Of a stretch of 64,000 nt of DNA, positions 52,134-60,673 are shown piece after piece. Each line of letters opens with the position of its first letter. Positions within the stretch are counted from its first letter, which is position 1. The notes under the pieces were generated by a model. The model was not told the origin of the DNA, searched no databases, and worked only from the letters and a program-made list of their open reading frames with translations. This DNA is from DATFVB01 sp963714035 (lineage in GTDB: Bacteria; Acidobacteriota; Thermoanaerobaculia; UBA5066; DATFVB01). Made by a program: the position numbers and the translations under genes. The stretch covers positions 1,240,001-1,304,000 of the forward strand of contig OY970224.1 of assembly GCA_963714035.1 (NCBI GenBank), given 5' to 3'.

Positions 52134-53818
52134 ACGCCTCGTTCCTGCCGAAGACGTTCATCGTCCTGCGCGGCTACACGCGCCGGCAATTCCTCGCCGA
52201 TCTCCAGGCGGGCGCCGTCGTCGGCATCGTCGCGATTCCGCTCGCGCTCGCCTTCGCGATCGCCTCCGGCGTCCCTCCCGAGAAGGGCCTCGTCACCGCC
52301 GTCGTCGCGGGTTTCCTGATCTCGTTTCTCGGAGGGAGCCGCGTTCAGATCGGCGGTCCGACCGGCGCCTTCGTCGTGATCGTGGCCGGCATCGTCGCGA
52401 AATACGGCATCGAGGGCCTAGCGGTCTGCACGCTGATCGCCGGCGTCCTGCTCGTCGCGATGGGGCTCGCGCGCTTCGGCGGGGCGATCAAGTTCATTCC
52501 CTATCCCGTCGTGACGGGCTTCACCAGCGGCATCGCCGTCATCATCTTTTCCTCCGAGGTGCGCGACCTCCTCGGCCTCCGGATGGCGGCGGTCCCGGCA
52601 GGATTCTTCGAGAAGTGGAGGGCGATCGGAGTCGCGCTGCCGACCGCTTCCGGCTCCGTGATCGCGGTCTCCGTGGCCTCGCTCGCGATCCTCCTCCTGT
52701 GGCCGAAGGTCTCGAAGAAGATTCCCGCGCCGATCGTGGCGATCGTCGCGGCGACCGCGGCAGCTGCATGGTTGAAGCTGCCGGTCGAGACCATCGGGTC
52801 GCGCTTCGGCGCGTTCCATCCCGGCATCCCGGCTCCGCATCTCCCCGACCTGTCGATCGCCCGCGTGCGCGAGCTCTTCTCCCCGGCGGTCACCGTCGCC
52901 CTCCTCGCGGCGATCGAATCGCTGCTGTCCGCCGTCGTCGCCGACGGAATGATCGGCAGCCGCCACAAGTCGAACGTCGAGCTCGTCGCGCAAGGCATCG
53001 CCAACGTCGGCTCCGCGCTCTTCGGCGGCATTCCCGCGACGGGCGCGATCGCGCGGACGGCGACGAACGTGAAGAACGGCGGGCGGACGCCGGTGGCGGG
53101 GATGGTCCATGCGGCGACCCTGCTCTTCGTCCTGCTCCTTTTCGGCCGCTGGGCGAGCCTCGTCCCGCTCGCGACGCTGGCCGCGGTGCTCGCGGTCGTC
53201 GCCTACCACATGAGCGAGTGGCGCTCCTTCGCGACGCTCCTCCGCGCGCCGCGTAGCGACGTCCTCGTTCTGCTCGCGACGTTTCTCCTGACCGTCGTTG
53301 TCGATCTCACGGTCGCCGTGCAGGTCGGCGTCGTCCTGTCGGCCTTCCTTTTCATGCGCCGGATGGCCGAGGTCACGAACGTGGCGGCGATCACGCGGGA
53401 GTTCCGAGAGTCTCCCGACGGAACGATGCTCGCGGATCCCGAAGGCGTTGCCCGGCACCGCATCCCTGCCGGCGTTGAAATCTACGAGGTCAACGGTCCC
53501 TTCTTCTTCGGCGCGGCCGACAAGATCCTGGACGTCCTCGGCGTCGTCGCCCGAAAGCCCTCTGCCTTCATCCTCCGGCTGCGCAACGTCCCGGCGATCG
53601 ATGCGACGGGAATCCGCGTGCTCGACGCTCTCGACCAGGCATTCCGGCATCGCGGAATCCGGTTCATCCTCGCGGGCCTGCACGCTCAACCCTTCCTCGC
53701 GCTCGACCGGGCCGGGCGGCTCGACCGCTACGGGCGGGAGAACCTCGCCGCCGACCTCGAGGAGGCGCTGGCGCTTGCGGCGACCTCCGCGGGCGGCGGA
53801 GGGCACCCGCGGGCCTGA
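52130..53818 (+). CDS. SulP family anion transporter with STAS domain
   Basis: The 562-aa protein has 12 or so membrane segments, starting with FLADLQAGAVVGIVAIPLALAFAIASG and the SulP signature IGGPTGAFVVIV. The C-terminal STAS domain (about 460-545) contains FILRLRNVPAIDATGIRVLDAL. It carries sulfate, bicarbonate or other anions. Coupling to TauE suggests matched uptake and export of sulfur anions, which is inferred. The start is GTG 52130. Confidence 0.94.
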   Translation: MNASFLPKTFIVLRGYTRRQFLADLQAGAVVGIVAIPLALAFAIASGVPPEKGLVTAVVAGFLISFLGGSRVQIGGPTGAFVVIVAGIVAKYGIEGLAVCTLIAGVLLVAMGLARFGGAIKFIPYPVVTGFTSGIAVIIFSSEVRDLLGLRMAAVPAGFFEKWRAIGVALPTASGSVIAVSVASLAILLLWPKVSKKIPAPIVAIVAATAAAAWLKLPVETIGSRFGAFHPGIPAPHLPDLSIARVRELFSPAVTVALLAAIESLLSAVVADGMIGSRHKSNVELVAQGIANVGSALFGGIPATGAIARTATNVKNGGRTPVAGMVHAATLLFVLLLFGRWASLVPLATLAAVLAVVAYHMSEWRSFATLLRAPRSDVLVLLATFLLTVVVDLTVAVQVGVVLSAFLFMRRMAEVTNVAAITREFRESPDGTMLADPEGVARHRIPAGVEIYEVNGPFFFGAADKILDVLGVVARKPSAFILRLRNVPAIDATGIRVLDALDQAFRHRGIRFILAGLHAQPFLALDRAGRLDRYGRENLAADLEEALALAATSAGGGGHPRA

Positions 53819-53911
53819 TCCGATTGGATCAGGAACATTCGCCGGGAGCGCGGTAGCTTCGAAGGCGGAGGCGCTGGCCGGCCGCGTCCGCCGCGACTCC
53901 CCGGAGGCGAT

Positions 53912-54859
53912 ATGGCCGACAACGACCGGTTTCGGATCCTTCTCCCGATGGCGCCGGAAGAGCGCTGCGACGACGTCCTCCGGCTCCTCTCCGCGATCCA
54001 TTCGCCGTCCGCCACGCACGTCCGGCGGCTCTACGTCTCGCGTCCGCTCGGCTCCGACGCGTTCCTCCCGGAGATGTACGCCGACTTCGAGGAGATCTCG
54101 CGGATCGAGCGTGAAGCGCGCCTCGCCGCGCACGAGCTCGCCCGCCGGAACACCGAACCGCTCGAGCAAGCCGGGTTCGCCGTCGAGACCGAAGTCGCCG
54201 AGGGCTTCCCGATCTCCGAAGTGACCCGCGAGATGGTCAAGTGGAACGCTGACCTCACGGCGATTCGCGCGATCCGTCCCGGCGCGCCGGAAAACCGGCT
54301 TGGACAGCTCGCGTCGGCGCTCCTCCGCCACGCGACGACGCCGCTCCTCATCCACCGGAGCGTGCCGGAAGAGTGGCGTCTCCGGCGCGTGCTCGTCGCC
54401 ACCGACTTCTCGGAACAGTCCCGGGCGAGCGCGGACTGGGGAATGGCGATCGCGGCGGCGGCCGGTGCGGAAGCGCACCTGCTCTATGTCCTCGCCCGAC
54501 ACGGCACCCGTCGGCTCGACTCCGGCGCGCTTCTCCGCGCGGGGACCGACGAGATCGCCCGCTGGCGCTCCCGCCTCGAACCAGGCTTCGGTAGTCCCGT
54601 GACGGACGCGCACGTCGTTTCCGCGGATTTCCCCGCCGAAGGGATCCTGAGATTCGCCCGCGAGTCGGGATTCGATCTCATCGCGCTCGCCGGAACAGGA
54701 CGGTCCGCGGTGTCGGGCCTCCTTCTCGGCTCGAACGCCCGCACCGTCGTTCGCGACGCGGAACGCCCGGTCCTCCTCGTCCCGACAGGCAGCCGCGTCG
54801 AGCCGGCGTCCGCGATGGCGAAGCTCCGGGCGGCCTCGGCCGCCCCTTCTTTTGCCTGA
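53912..54859 (+). CDS. Tandem universal stress protein
   Basis: A 315-aa protein with two UspA-like halves. The first (about 5-150) is degenerate. The second (about 155-295) keeps RRVLVATDFSEQSRASADWG and the ATP-binding end GTGRSAVSGLLLGSNARTVVRDAERPVLLV, close to the G-x2-G-x9-G(S/T) motif. A likely nucleotide-binding stress protein in the cytoplasm. It precedes a PAS-LuxR regulator, separated by about 120 bases. Confidence 0.9.
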   Translation: MADNDRFRILLPMAPEERCDDVLRLLSAIHSPSATHVRRLYVSRPLGSDAFLPEMYADFEEISRIEREARLAAHELARRNTEPLEQAGFAVETEVAEGFPISEVTREMVKWNADLTAIRAIRPGAPENRLGQLASALLRHATTPLLIHRSVPEEWRLRRVLVATDFSEQSRASADWGMAIAAAAGAEAHLLYVLARHGTRRLDSGALLRAGTDEIARWRSRLEPGFGSPVTDAHVVSADFPAEGILRFARESGFDLIALAGTGRSAVSGLLLGSNARTVVRDAERPVLLVPTGSRVEPASAMAKLRAASAAPSFA

Positions 54860-54978
54860 AGATCGCCCCGGGAGGCGCCTCGCCCGTCGGCTCAACCTTC
54901 GGCGGATCCGGGCTTTCCCGAAGGTCCTCGCCGCACGTCCTCGGACGTCCTCCTCGCCAGGCCTGTTAGGATTCCCGC

Positions 54979-55641
54979 ATGACGTCTCCCGTCCGCGAGG
55001 CGATCGATCTCCTCTCCAGGAGCGGCGAAGCCGCATTCGCGATCGACTCCTCCGACCGCCTCGTCTACTGGAACAAGGATTGCGAGAAGCTCCTCGGTTT
55101 CGAGGCGCAGAAGGTTCTCGGCAAGCTCTGCTACGAGGTGATGGGCGGGCGCGACGAGAGTGGAAACGTGTATTGTTTCAAGAACTGTCCCGTCGCCCAC
55201 CAGGCGCGCCACGATCCGGACGATCCGGTTCAGCCCTTCATGCTCGCCGTCAAGGACAAGCAGGGGCAACCGCGGGAACTGACCGTCTCGATGTTCGCCG
55301 TTCCCGCGGTGCGGCCGTCCCTGTCCGCGGTCGTCCACGTGATCCGGGAAACGGGAGCTCCCGACTCGCCACTCGAGAAGGCGCTCGCCCGGCAGGCCGC
55401 GGCCGCTCCTCCGCCGCTCTGGCCCCTCCTCGCCTCGGAAGGGCGGCCGGCCGAGCTCACGGTGCGCGAAAAGGAGATCCTCCGCTGCCTGGCGGAAGGG
55501 TCGCCGACGTCGGACATCGCGAAGAAGCTTTTCATCGCCCCGGTGACCGTCCGCAATCACGTGCAGAGCATTTTGCAGAAGCTCGAGGTGCACACGAAGC
55601 TGGCGGCGGTGGTCTTCGCCTACCGCCATCAACTGATTTAG
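54979..55641 (+). CDS. PAS-LuxR regulator with Cys-rich PAS
   Basis: A 220-aa transcription regulator. The PAS domain (about 10-120) has FAIDSSDRLVYWNKDCEKLLGF and then CYEVMGGRDESGNVYCFKNCPV, a run of three Cys that recalls redox- or metal-sensing PAS proteins. The LuxR HTH is at 157-215: LTVREKEILRCLAEG, then VTVRNHVQSILQKL. Its ligand is unknown; the Cys run suggests oxygen, redox or metal sensing, which is inferred. A palindrome repeat follows its stop. Confidence 0.9.
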   Translation: MTSPVREAIDLLSRSGEAAFAIDSSDRLVYWNKDCEKLLGFEAQKVLGKLCYEVMGGRDESGNVYCFKNCPVAHQARHDPDDPVQPFMLAVKDKQGQPRELTVSMFAVPAVRPSLSAVVHVIRETGAPDSPLEKALARQAAAAPPPLWPLLASEGRPAELTVREKEILRCLAEGSPTSDIAKKLFIAPVTVRNHVQSILQKLEVHTKLAAVVFAYRHQLI

Positions 55642-55649
55642 AAAATCAG

Positions 55650-55736
55650 GCGCGGACCATACGGGCCGTTATACGGGCGGGCGGAGCCTGCCGGCGGGCC
55701 CCCCTCGCCCGTCTTCCAGCACGCCTGGCCACGCCT
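55650..55736 (+). repeat. Long palindrome repeat (GCCGTTATACGGG family), copy 3
   Basis: The left end CATACGGGCCGTTATACGGG and right end CGTCTTCCAGCACGCCTGGCC match copies 1 and 2. The arms are shorter (ACGGGCG with CGCCCGT) and the inner AACGTACG palindrome is absent. It lies between convergent genes 9 bases past a stop codon. Confidence 0.75.
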
Positions 55737-55779
55737 CATCAACACCTCAATCGAGAGGCGCTGGCGCAAGGACCGTGTC

Positions 55780-56217
55780 TCACCGCACCCTCCGTGCGAT
55801 CCGCTTCGGAGCCTTCACCCCGGCCCTGCGCTTCGCGCCGCGGACGCCCAGCCGCCGGCTGACCAGATCCAGCAGGTCCGAGACCGTCACGATCCCGACG
55901 AGCTCGCCGGCGGAGACGACGGGGAGCGCGCCGATCTTCTTTCGGCGCATGAGGTAGGCCGCGTCTTCGACCGGCGTGTCGGGCTCGACCACGGCGACGC
56001 TGCGGCTCATCACCTGGTCGATCGTCCGGTCGATCCGGAGGTTGCCCGCGAGAAGCCCCGCAATGTCGCGGTCGGAAACCATCCCGACGACCCGCTTCTT
56101 CCGCGTCACCACGAGGTGCCGCAGCCGGCCCGCCCGCATCCGCTTCAGGGCCTGTTCGGCGGACCCGTCTTCTCCGATCGTCTCGACTTTCTTGCGCATC
56201 AGCTCTTCGACTCGCAC
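55780..56217 (-). CDS. CBS-domain pair protein
   Basis: A 145-aa protein made of two CBS motifs: VGMVSDRDIAGLLAGNLR in the first and VGIVTVSDLLDLVSRRLG in the second. CBS pairs bind adenosyl ligands (AMP, ATP, SAM). The basic tail (KRRAGVKAPKRIARR) is unusual and could bind nucleic acid. It stands divergent to a second CBS gene. Confidence 0.9.
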   Translation of the reverse strand: MRVEELMRKKVETIGEDGSAEQALKRMRAGRLRHLVVTRKKRVVGMVSDRDIAGLLAGNLRIDRTIDQVMSRSVAVVEPDTPVEDAAYLMRRKKIGALPVVSAGELVGIVTVSDLLDLVSRRLGVRGAKRRAGVKAPKRIARRVR

Positions 56218-56330
56218 GACATTCCCCCCTCTCCACTCTACCCCGCGCTCCCGGGCCCCTTGAAATGATGCATTTGGAGCAGGCCGGGCCGGGGACGGAG
56301 CGCCATGATCGGATCGAGCAGGAGGGCCAA

Positions 56331-56813
56331 ATGCAAGTTCGAGGGCTGATGACTACCGACGTCTGGTCGTGCGCCGACAACGCGACGGTCGCCTCGGCCG
56401 CCCACACGATGCTGGACCACGACTGCGGATTCGTTCCGGTCGTCGGCCGCAACGGCGCCGTTCTCGGCGTCGTCACCGATCGCGACCTGTGCCTGGCCGC
56501 CGTCCGGCGCGACCAGCGGCCGGCGGAGATTCCGCTCGCCGAGGTCTGCTCGGGGCGGGTGGTCTCCTGCCGCCCGGACCAGGAGATCCACGATGTCCTC
56601 CAGATCATGGAAAAAGCCCGCGTGCACCGGCTTCCGGTCGTGGAGGATGGAAAGCTCAAAGGGATTATTTCGATGACGGACGTGCTCCGGCACGCCTCGC
56701 CCGCGCGGACCGCCGACGGCGACTGCCTCACGTGCGTCGAGGCCGTCGGCGCCCTGAAGATGATCACCGCGGTACGGCGGCCTCGGAAGAGCCGGATCGC
56801 CGCGGCGGAATGA
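56331..56813 (+). CDS. CBS-domain pair protein
   Basis: This 160-aa protein has two CBS motifs: VLGVVTDRDLCLAAVRRDQR and LKGIISMTDVLRHASPAR. ATG 56331 is chosen over the earlier frame because GGAGGG lies 5 bases upstream. Two Cys follow the second CBS (DGDCLTCVEAVG), a CxxC not standard for the family and perhaps redox-active. It heads the run leading to the cytochromes. Confidence 0.9.
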   Translation: MQVRGLMTTDVWSCADNATVASAAHTMLDHDCGFVPVVGRNGAVLGVVTDRDLCLAAVRRDQRPAEIPLAEVCSGRVVSCRPDQEIHDVLQIMEKARVHRLPVVEDGKLKGIISMTDVLRHASPARTADGDCLTCVEAVGALKMITAVRRPRKSRIAAAE

Positions 56814-56915
56814 TCCCGATTGACGCGTTTGCATCACGCGCGGACGCGGGATTTCCGGGAGACTATCGAAGGCAAAAGGAGCGATGAGCCCATAACGCCG
56901 ATTCGAGGAGGACCG

Positions 56916-57218
56916 ATGCCATCCCCAGACGCCGCTCATTCCCTTCGTACCCGCGGGGCGGGCGGGGATACGGGTTCCGTCGCACGGGCTCCCGCCCCGA
57001 AGACCGAGCCGTCGGGAACGCCCCCGCCGGCGGACTGGCTGAGCCGCACCGACGTGGCGCGGCTGTTCCAGGTCTCCGCTTCCACCGTCACGCGCTGGGC
57101 CCGGGAAGGAAAAGTCCCTGCCCGGCGCACTCCGGGGGGACACTATCGATATCCGGCGGCCGAGGTGCGCCGACTCGCCGGGAGCTCGGGCTGCGGCGAT
57201 CTCGTCCGACTCGATTGA
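56916..57218 (+). CDS. MerR/excisionase-type HTH protein
   Basis: A 100-aa protein with a Pro/Gly-rich N-terminal 40 residues and a C-terminal HTH: DVARLFQVSASTVTRWAREGKVPARRTPGGHYRYPAAEV in outline, the BldC/excisionase pattern. GAGGAGG precedes ATG 56916. It likely binds DNA beside the cytochrome genes as their local regulator, which is inferred from position. Confidence 0.88.
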   Translation: MPSPDAAHSLRTRGAGGDTGSVARAPAPKTEPSGTPPPADWLSRTDVARLFQVSASTVTRWAREGKVPARRTPGGHYRYPAAEVRRLAGSSGCGDLVRLD

Positions 57219-57261
57219 TGTTTCCCGGTCTTTCGGCGCCTTGAGCGCGAGGAGAAGAACC

Positions 57262-57558
57262 ATGAAATCGGTCACCCGTACCGGCCTGGTCATCGGCGGG
57301 CTCTATTTCGCATCGGTCGCTTTCCAGGGGATCGCGTTCGGCAAGGCCGCGTTTCTCAAGGGCGCCAAGGACCTCGGCCTCCCCGCCCAGAACTGCCTCT
57401 ACTGCCATACCGTCAAGCTGCCCAAGAAGGAAACCTTCAAGCCGGAAGAGCTCAACGATCGCGGCAAATGGCTCCTGGGCGAAAAGGACAAGAAGAAGGC
57501 GGCGGAGGTCGACCTCGCGTGGCTGAAGGACTATCCGGGAGGTCCGGAACAGAAGTAG
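57262..57558 (+). CDS. Small monohaem c-type cytochrome-like protein
   Basis: A 98-aa protein with an N-terminal hydrophobic signal or anchor (GLVIGGLYFASVAFQGIAFG) and one haem c motif, CLYCH. No distal Met ligand is obvious in the Lys-rich remainder (KLPKKETFKPEELND). AGGAGAAGAACC precedes the ATG. It lies 78 bases before the multihaem gene, so it may shuttle electrons to or from it. Confidence 0.85.
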   Translation: MKSVTRTGLVIGGLYFASVAFQGIAFGKAAFLKGAKDLGLPAQNCLYCHTVKLPKKETFKPEELNDRGKWLLGEKDKKKAAEVDLAWLKDYPGGPEQK

Positions 57559-57636
57559 CCGTCGACCGGGCCGTCACGCGGTGAGCCCGCCGCGCGACGG
57601 CGACGCGGGCCCGATCCGAGAAAGAAGGCCTCCCCG

Positions 57637-59079
57637 ATGAAGGACTCCGCGAAGAACTGGATCCGCCCGATCGTCTTCCTCGGGCAGAACGCCCCGAGTA
57701 TCCTCGGCGCGGCGCTCACGACGAGCTCGGCGCTGACGCTCGGGAGCTTCTGGATGTTCGAGCTGCTGACGACGCGTCCGCTCCCCCCGTACGCGGGAAT
57801 CGTGCTCTACCTCCTTCTTCCCGGCCTGTTCGCGCTCGGACTGCTCCTGATGCCGGCCGGCGCGCTGTGGCAGCGCCGCAAATTGAAGCGGCAGGGGACG
57901 CTTCCCGCCGAGTATCCGCGCGTCGACCTCCGCAGCCCGGTGCTGCGCCGCGCCGCGGCCCTCGTCGCGATCGCGACCGGTCTGAACGTCATGATCCTCG
58001 GGGTCGCCTCCTATCTCGGCGTCCAGTACATGGACTCGGTGGAATTCTGCGGCCGGAGCTGTCACTCGGTGATGGCGCCCGAGTACACGGCCCACCGCGA
58101 CTCGCCGCATTCTCAGGTCGCGTGCGCCGAGTGCCACATCGCCGCCGGGGCGCCCGGGTTCGTATACGCGAAGGTCTCCGGCGTGCGGCAGGTCTTCGCG
58201 CTCGCGCTGAAGAGCTACCCGACGCCGATCCCGGCGCCGGTCTCGCATCTCCCTTCCGCGAACCAGATCTGCGAGCGATGCCACTCGCGGCAGAACTTCG
58301 TCGGGGACGAGCTCCTGGTCCGCCCGAAGTTCGCCGACGACGCCGCGAACACGAAGTCCTACGACGTCCTCGTGATGAGGGTCGGCGGCCCGACGGGGCG
58401 GGGCGCGGCCGGAATCCACGGGCGGCACCTCGAGCACGGCTCTCGCGTCTCCTACGTTTCGATCGACGCGCGCCGCCAGATCATCCCCGTCGTCCGCTAT
58501 ACCGACGAATCCGGAAAGACGGTCGAATACGTCTCGACCGACGTGAAGACGACTCCCGGGCAGCTCCGGCGCGGGGAGCACCGCACGATGGACTGCATGG
58601 ACTGCCACAACCGCCCGTCGCACACGTTCCAGATGCCGGAGAAGGCCGTCGACCGGGCGATGGCGGCGGGACGCATCAGCCCCGGGCTCCCTTTCGTCCG
58701 GAAGCAGACGCTCGCGCTCCTGAAGACCTCCTATCCCGACCGCGAAGCGGCTTCCGCCGCGATCGCCGAAAAGCTGGCGGAGTTCTACCGGACGTCTTAT
58801 CCCGAAATCTACCGGTCGCGCCGCGCGCAGGTCGAGGCCGCCGCCGACCAAACCCGGCAGATCTACCTCCAGAACGTCTTTCCGGCGATGAAGATCGGAT
58901 GGGGAACCTATCCGAACGATCTCGGTCACGACGATTTCCCCGGCTGCTTCCGGTGCCACGACGGCAACCACAAGTCGAAGGACGGGAAAGTCATCACCCA
59001 GGACTGCGACGCCTGCCATGAGCTGCTCGCGCAGGACGAGAACAACCCGAAGATTCTCGCCGACCTCGGGATGAAATAG
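57637..59079 (+). CDS. NapC/NirT-type multihaem cytochrome (six haem motifs)
   Basis: A 480-aa protein with three membrane segments: one at about 20-50, one near 55-75 and one near 108-130. A periplasmic region follows with five CxxCH motifs (CAECH, CERCH, CMDCH, CFRCH, CDACH) and one CxxxCH (CGRSCH). The NapC-like core EFCGRSCHSVMAPEY and VACAECHI links it to quinol-oxidising cytochromes known from metal-reducing bacteria. It probably moves electrons from the quinone pool to periplasmic acceptors. No terminal reductase lies next to it. Confidence 0.92.
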   Translation: MKDSAKNWIRPIVFLGQNAPSILGAALTTSSALTLGSFWMFELLTTRPLPPYAGIVLYLLLPGLFALGLLLMPAGALWQRRKLKRQGTLPAEYPRVDLRSPVLRRAAALVAIATGLNVMILGVASYLGVQYMDSVEFCGRSCHSVMAPEYTAHRDSPHSQVACAECHIAAGAPGFVYAKVSGVRQVFALALKSYPTPIPAPVSHLPSANQICERCHSRQNFVGDELLVRPKFADDAANTKSYDVLVMRVGGPTGRGAAGIHGRHLEHGSRVSYVSIDARRQIIPVVRYTDESGKTVEYVSTDVKTTPGQLRRGEHRTMDCMDCHNRPSHTFQMPEKAVDRAMAAGRISPGLPFVRKQTLALLKTSYPDREAASAAIAEKLAEFYRTSYPEIYRSRRAQVEAAADQTRQIYLQNVFPAMKIGWGTYPNDLGHDDFPGCFRCHDGNHKSKDGKVITQDCDACHELLAQDENNPKILADLGMK

Positions 59080-59162
59080 CCGGCCGCGCCGGCCGGGCTC
59101 CGCGCCGCCCGACACGGCTCGTTTCGCGCGCCCCCGGGCCGCTTCCCATTTATGATCGGGCC

Positions 59163-60059
59163 ATGACGACAGATTCCGGCTGGCCCGAGCTCCCGCTCGA
59201 GGAATGGCGCGAAACGAAGGAAACGCTCCATCGATGGATGCAGATCGTCGGGAAGGTCGCGCTCCGTCGCACGCCGCTCGTCAACCACTGGTGGAACGTC
59301 GCGTTCGCCGTGACGGAGCGCGGCCTCGCCACGGCGCCGCTCCCCGGCCCGGGGGGCGCCTTCGACGCGGAGTTCGACCTCGTCGAGCACGTCCTGCGGC
59401 TGCGCGCCTCGGGCGGCCGCCACCGGGAGGTTGCGCTCGCTCCGAAGAGCGTCGCCGCGATGCACCGCGAGATCTTCGCGGCGCTCGACGCTCTCGAAAT
59501 TCCGGTGCGGATCTGGAACGTGCCGGTCGAAATCGACGACCCGATTCCGCTCGACCGCGACGAGAAGCACCGTTCCTACGACCGCGATCCCGTCGAGCGA
59601 TTCCGGCGCATCCTCGCCCGGACCCACGCCGTGTTCACCGACTTCCGCGCGGCGTTCATCGGAAAGTGCAGCCCCGTCCATTTCTTCTGGGGGAGCTTCG
59701 ATCTCGCGGTGACGCGTTTTTCCGGACGGCCCGCTCCGGCGCGCCCCGACGCGGACGCGATCACCCGCGAGGCGTATTCGCACGAGGTCTCGAGCGTCGG
59801 GTTCTGGCCGGGGGATGCGCGCCTCCCGCTCCCAGCGTTCTACAGCTACGCCGCTCCGGAGCCGCCGGGCTTCCGCGACTCCCGTGTGACGCCGTCCGCC
59901 GCTTACTATCATCCGCAGCTCGGCGGGTTCTATCTGCACTACGACGAGGTCCGCCGGAGCGCCGACCCGGAGCAGACGCTTCTCGAATTCTGCCGAACGA
60001 CGTACGAAGCCGGGGCCAACGCCGGGACCTGGGACCGCGCGGCACTCGAGCGGCGATGA
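59163..60059 (+). CDS. DUF5996 family protein
   Basis: A full-length 298-aa DUF5996 protein. WPELPLEEWRETKETLHRWMQIVGKVAL at the start, LVNHWWNVAF, and CSPVHFFWGSFDLAVTRFSGR are family hallmarks. No function is known. It overlaps the FMN reductase gene by 4 bases. Confidence 0.92.
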   Translation: MTTDSGWPELPLEEWRETKETLHRWMQIVGKVALRRTPLVNHWWNVAFAVTERGLATAPLPGPGGAFDAEFDLVEHVLRLRASGGRHREVALAPKSVAAMHREIFAALDALEIPVRIWNVPVEIDDPIPLDRDEKHRSYDRDPVERFRRILARTHAVFTDFRAAFIGKCSPVHFFWGSFDLAVTRFSGRPAPARPDADAITREAYSHEVSSVGFWPGDARLPLPAFYSYAAPEPPGFRDSRVTPSAAYYHPQLGGFYLHYDEVRRSADPEQTLLEFCRTTYEAGANAGTWDRAALERR

Positions 60060-60625
60060 CCGCGACGATCGTCGGCATCTCGGGAAGCCTCCGGAAAGGG
60101 TCGTACAACTCGATGCTCCTCGCGGCGGCCGCGCGCGCCGTCCCGCCGGGCGTCGCGCTCGACATCCTCTCGATCCGCGACGTGCCGCTCTACGATGCCG
60201 ACGTCGAGGCGCAGAACGGGGCCCCGGAGAGCGTGCGCGTGCTGAAAGACCGCGTCGCCGCGGCCGACGGTCTCCTCATCGCGACACCCGAATACAACAA
60301 CTCGATCCCGGGCGTCGCCAAGAACGCGATCGACTGGATGTCGCGCCCGGCGGCCGATATCCCGAGGGTGTTCGGCGGGGTCGCGGTCGCCCTGATGGGC
60401 GCCACGACGAGTCGCGGCGCGACGTCGCTCTCGCAGGCGGCGTGGCTCCCCGTCCTCCGCACTCTCGGGACGCGCCCGTGGTTCGGCGGCCGCCTGGAGA
60501 TCGCGCGGGCCGCCGACGTGTTCGACGCCGACGGCCTGAGGGACGACGAAATCCGCACGCGTCTGGATCAGTTCGTCCGGAACTTCGCGGACTTCGTTTC
60601 GCGCTCGCCGCGCCGGCCGCGGTAG
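60056..60625 (+). CDS. NADPH-dependent FMN reductase
   Basis: A 189-aa flavodoxin-fold reductase. GISGSLRKGSYNSMLL binds FMN phosphate and ATPEYNNSIPGVAKNAIDW is the family signature. It belongs to the chromate/quinone/azo reductase group. Start ATG overlaps the previous stop (ATGA), so it is probably co-translated with the DUF5996 protein. Confidence 0.94.
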   Translation: MTATIVGISGSLRKGSYNSMLLAAAARAVPPGVALDILSIRDVPLYDADVEAQNGAPESVRVLKDRVAAADGLLIATPEYNNSIPGVAKNAIDWMSRPAADIPRVFGGVAVALMGATTSRGATSLSQAAWLPVLRTLGTRPWFGGRLEIARAADVFDADGLRDDEIRTRLDQFVRNFADFVSRSPRRPR

Positions 60626-60673
60626 CCGCGGGACGCCGCCGCCGCCCGGAATATCATCGATGCGGAGGGAGTG

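Noticed and set aside
59079..59101. GC-rich hairpin after the multihaem cytochrome gene as an intrinsic terminator
   Set aside because: The stem is imperfect and no T-run follows; in DNA of this composition such stems are common by chance.
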